Shown one piece after another: positions 62,465 to 64,000 of a stretch of DNA of 64,000 nt; position 1 is the stretch's first letter, and each line of letters begins with the position of its first letter. Source of the DNA: Stutzerimonas xanthomarina (GTDB taxonomy: Bacteria > Pseudomonadota > Gammaproteobacteria > Pseudomonadales > Pseudomonadaceae). The position numbers and the translations under genes were made by a program. The notes under the pieces were generated by a model, which was not told the origin of the DNA, made no database searches, and saw only the letters and a program-made list of their open reading frames with translations. The stretch spans positions 62,001 through 126,000 of the forward strand of contig NZ_RHQM01000007.1 in NCBI RefSeq assembly GCF_003935375.1, in the 5' to 3' direction.

Positions 62465-63186
62465 GCATTACCCCTTTCATGTGGTGTTTGCTCAAGAACG
62501 CCCGTGAAGTGACGTTCGACGTTGCGCTTGGAAGCGGCGATATGGCGGCGCATCAGCAGCTCCGCCAGTTCGCCATCGCGTTCGGCGATGGCATCGAGAA
62601 TCCGGTGGTGTTCGGCGAAGGCCTGATGCGGACGGTTCGGCGTGGTGGAGAACTGGATGCGGTACATGCGCACCAGCTGATAGAGCTCGTCGCACAGCAG
62701 CTTGGCCAGTGTGCGGTTGCCGCTGCCTTGAATGATCCGGTAATGGAAGTCGAAGTCGCCTTCCTGCTGGTAATAGCCGACACCGGCCTGAAACGCCTCA
62801 TCGCGCTCGTGCGTGCTCAGTACCCGGCGCAGGTCGTCGATTTCCGCCTCAGTCATGCGTTCGGCCGCCAGGCGGCAGGCCATGCCTTCCAGGGATTCAC
62901 GAATCTCGTAGAGCTCGATCAGCTCGGCATGACTGAGCGACACCACCCTCGCGCCAACATGCGGCACGCGGACCAGCAGCTTCTGCCCTTCCAGCCGGTG
63001 GATCGCCTCGCGCAATGGCCCGCGGCTTATGCCATAGGTACGCGCCAGCTCCGGCTCGGAGATCTTGCTACCCGGGGCAATCTCGCCTTTGACGATGGCA
63101 GCCTGGATCAGACGAAACACATGCTCGGCCAGCGTGCCACTGTCGAGCTGTTGCGCGGATGGGTGAAGCTCAACGGTATCCAGCAT
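62461..63186 (-). CDS. GntR-family regulator of the methylcitrate operon
   Basis: A 241-residue FadR-subfamily regulator. The winged helix is in [21 protein letters not shown] and [20 protein letters not shown]. The FCD effector domain has the usual metal-binding pattern ([28 protein letters not shown]). As first gene of the prp operon it probably represses it and responds to a methylcitrate-cycle intermediate. The start at 63186 is just after a palindromic site; the frame to 63273 would include that site. Confidence 0.9.
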   Translation of the reverse strand: MLDTVELHPSAQQLDSGTLAEHVFRLIQAAIVKGEIAPGSKISEPELARTYGISRGPLREAIHRLEGQKLLVRVPHVGARVVSLSHAELIELYEIRESLEGMACRLAAERMTEAEIDDLRRVLSTHERDEAFQAGVGYYQQEGDFDFHYRIIQGSGNRTLAKLLCDELYQLVRMYRIQFSTTPNRPHQAFAEHHRILDAIAERDGELAELLMRRHIAASKRNVERHFTGVLEQTPHERGNA

Positions 63187-63187
63187 G

Positions 63188-63199
63188 ATTGTCGACAAT
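63188..63199. promoter_or_regulatory. Palindromic operator candidate at the prp regulator start
   Basis: ATTGTCGACAAT, a perfect 12-base palindrome two bases before the regulator ATG. Ten of its bases recur at 63263-63272. Confidence 0.65.
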
Positions 63200-63262
63200 T
63201 CAGGTTTCGATGCGGCGAAAGTACGCCTGCAATGCCGATCAGTCAACAGCCCGCCTACGCAG

Positions 63263-63272
63263 ATTGTCGACA
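63263..63272. promoter_or_regulatory. Second prp operator candidate
   Basis: ATTGTCGACA, matching the first ten bases of the upstream-proximal palindrome, 75 bases away (about seven helical turns). The pair fits cooperative binding by the GntR regulator over the prp promoter. Confidence 0.6.
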
Positions 63273-63452
63273 CCTTTACTAAAGTCGTAAAAGCGGCAAC
63301 CTGATCGGGATTAGCTTGAGCCAGGGCAGAGCGCCTTGTAGCGCCGTGAAACCAGCATGCTAGAATGCCAGCCTTTCGCGCCCCCGGCGCTTACCCGCAA
63401 TGCCTGTCGCCGCTCGATCTCCAGTCATCCCTTCCTTAAGACAACAGGTTCC

Positions 63453-63989
63453 ATGAGAGTAAAAGCCCACTTCCTGCTGTTCTGTACATTACTCCTGCCC
63501 GCGATCGGCACCGCTGCCGACAATACGATTTACGGCCTGAACGAACACGTTGGAATCCCCGATTTCAATCTGGAAGTGGACGCCAAGCTCGACACCGGCG
63601 CCCAGACCGCGTCGCTCAGTGCGCGTGACATCACCCGATTCAAGCGTGAAGGCGAGTCGTGGGTGCGCTTCTACCTTGCCGTCGACAGCGCCCACGCACA
63701 CCCCATCGAGCGTCCGCTGGCACGCATCAGCAAGATCAAGCGCCGGGCTGGCGACTATGATCCGGAAGAGGAAAAAACCTATACGGCGCGCCCGGTTATC
63801 GAACTCGATCTGTGCATGGGCAAGGCCAAACGCACAATCGAAGTGAACCTCACGGACCGTACCGCTTTCCAATACCCACTTTTGATCGGTTCCGACGCGC
63901 TCACCCGCTTCGGCGCCCTGGTCGACCCAAGTCGCACCTTTATTGCCGGCAAACCCGGTTGCCTCAACGAATCTGACGCTGACGAGTAA
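63453..63989 (+). CDS. Secreted retropepsin-like protein (RimK-associated/PF05618-type)
   Basis: A 178-residue protein with a signal peptide (cleavage near IGTAA). The aspartic-protease-like segment is VDAKLDTGAQTASLSA, followed by the paired region IEVNLTDRTAFQYPLLIGSDALTRFG. The family is annotated as putative ATP-dependent zinc protease or retropepsin-like and is often followed by a transglutaminase-like gene. Another ATG begins at about 63995, five bases on, but its gene lies outside the window. The start at 63453 is set by the signal peptide. Confidence 0.85.
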   Translation: MRVKAHFLLFCTLLLPAIGTAADNTIYGLNEHVGIPDFNLEVDAKLDTGAQTASLSARDITRFKREGESWVRFYLAVDSAHAHPIERPLARISKIKRRAGDYDPEEEKTYTARPVIELDLCMGKAKRTIEVNLTDRTAFQYPLLIGSDALTRFGALVDPSRTFIAGKPGCLNESDADE

Positions 63990-64000
63990 TACCCATGCGC

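Noticed and set aside
59759..62512. 917-codon plus-strand frame opposite acnD, prpC and prpB
   Set aside because: It is a shadow of three well-supported genes on the other strand, crosses their intergenic gaps and has no recognisable domain.

Overview
The window looks like the chromosome of a Pseudomonadaceae member, most likely of the Pseudomonas stutzeri (Stutzerimonas) group. Three things point there: the cmaX-cfrX-cmpX-sigX-oprF block, the tig-clpP-clpX-lon-hupB-ppiD block, and the folD/cysS/glnS/ppiB/lpxH block. All coding is GC-rich, which produces many long antisense shadow frames. No phage, insertion sequence or CRISPR array is visible. The species call is inference from gene order and protein style.

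Layout. 1-4722 (minus): a complete PQQ operon pqqA-B-C-D-E followed by a truncated S9 peptidase (pqqH-like). 4899-7777 (minus): an Old Yellow Enzyme and an ExaC-type aldehyde dehydrogenase. 8189-12220 (plus): a second pqq-like operon with its own precursor peptide (pqqA2), PqqD2 and PqqE2 but no pqqB or pqqC. In their place are a 32-residue membrane peptide, a membrane protein resembling the urate-oxidase N-terminal family, a SerC-like aminotransferase and a dihydroorotate-dehydrogenase-like flavoprotein. From pqqD2 on, every gene overlaps the next. The last two enzymes keep their cofactor sites but lose the residues that bind the usual substrates. This is the best candidate here for an undescribed system: a radical-SAM, PqqA-derived product that is not simply PQQ.

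12273-20685 (minus): periplasmic and cytoplasmic protein quality control (ppiD, hupB, lon, clpX, clpP, tig). 20864-36729: an accessory block between tig and a tRNA cluster. It holds a denitrification operon nirK-orf41-norC-norB-norQ-norD with an FNR/DNR-type promoter, ohrR/ohr peroxide defence, a PfeRS/PfeA-like siderophore module in which both the receptor and the response regulator are frameshifted, a TauE-type exporter with its GntR regulator, and an orphan membrane protein. 36892-37213: tRNA-Leu(UAG), tRNA-His(GUG), tRNA-Arg(UCU).

37487-45039: folD, cysS, glnS, ppiB, lpxH, miaE, a tandem universal stress protein and a DUF1289 protein. 45448-56277: acnB (with a long inverted repeat in its leader), oprF, sigX, cmpX, cfrX, cmaX, rraA, ppsA and its regulator. 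56370-63186 (minus): a methylcitrate-cycle operon gntR-prpB-prpC-acnD-prpF with two copies of an operator-like palindrome and a REP-like element between acnD and prpF. A secreted retropepsin-like protein ends the window, and another gene appears to start at about 63995.

Functionally, the first half centres on PQQ-type quinoprotein alcohol/aldehyde oxidation and nitrite/NO respiration. The second half is housekeeping, envelope stress and propionate/gluconeogenic carbon flow.
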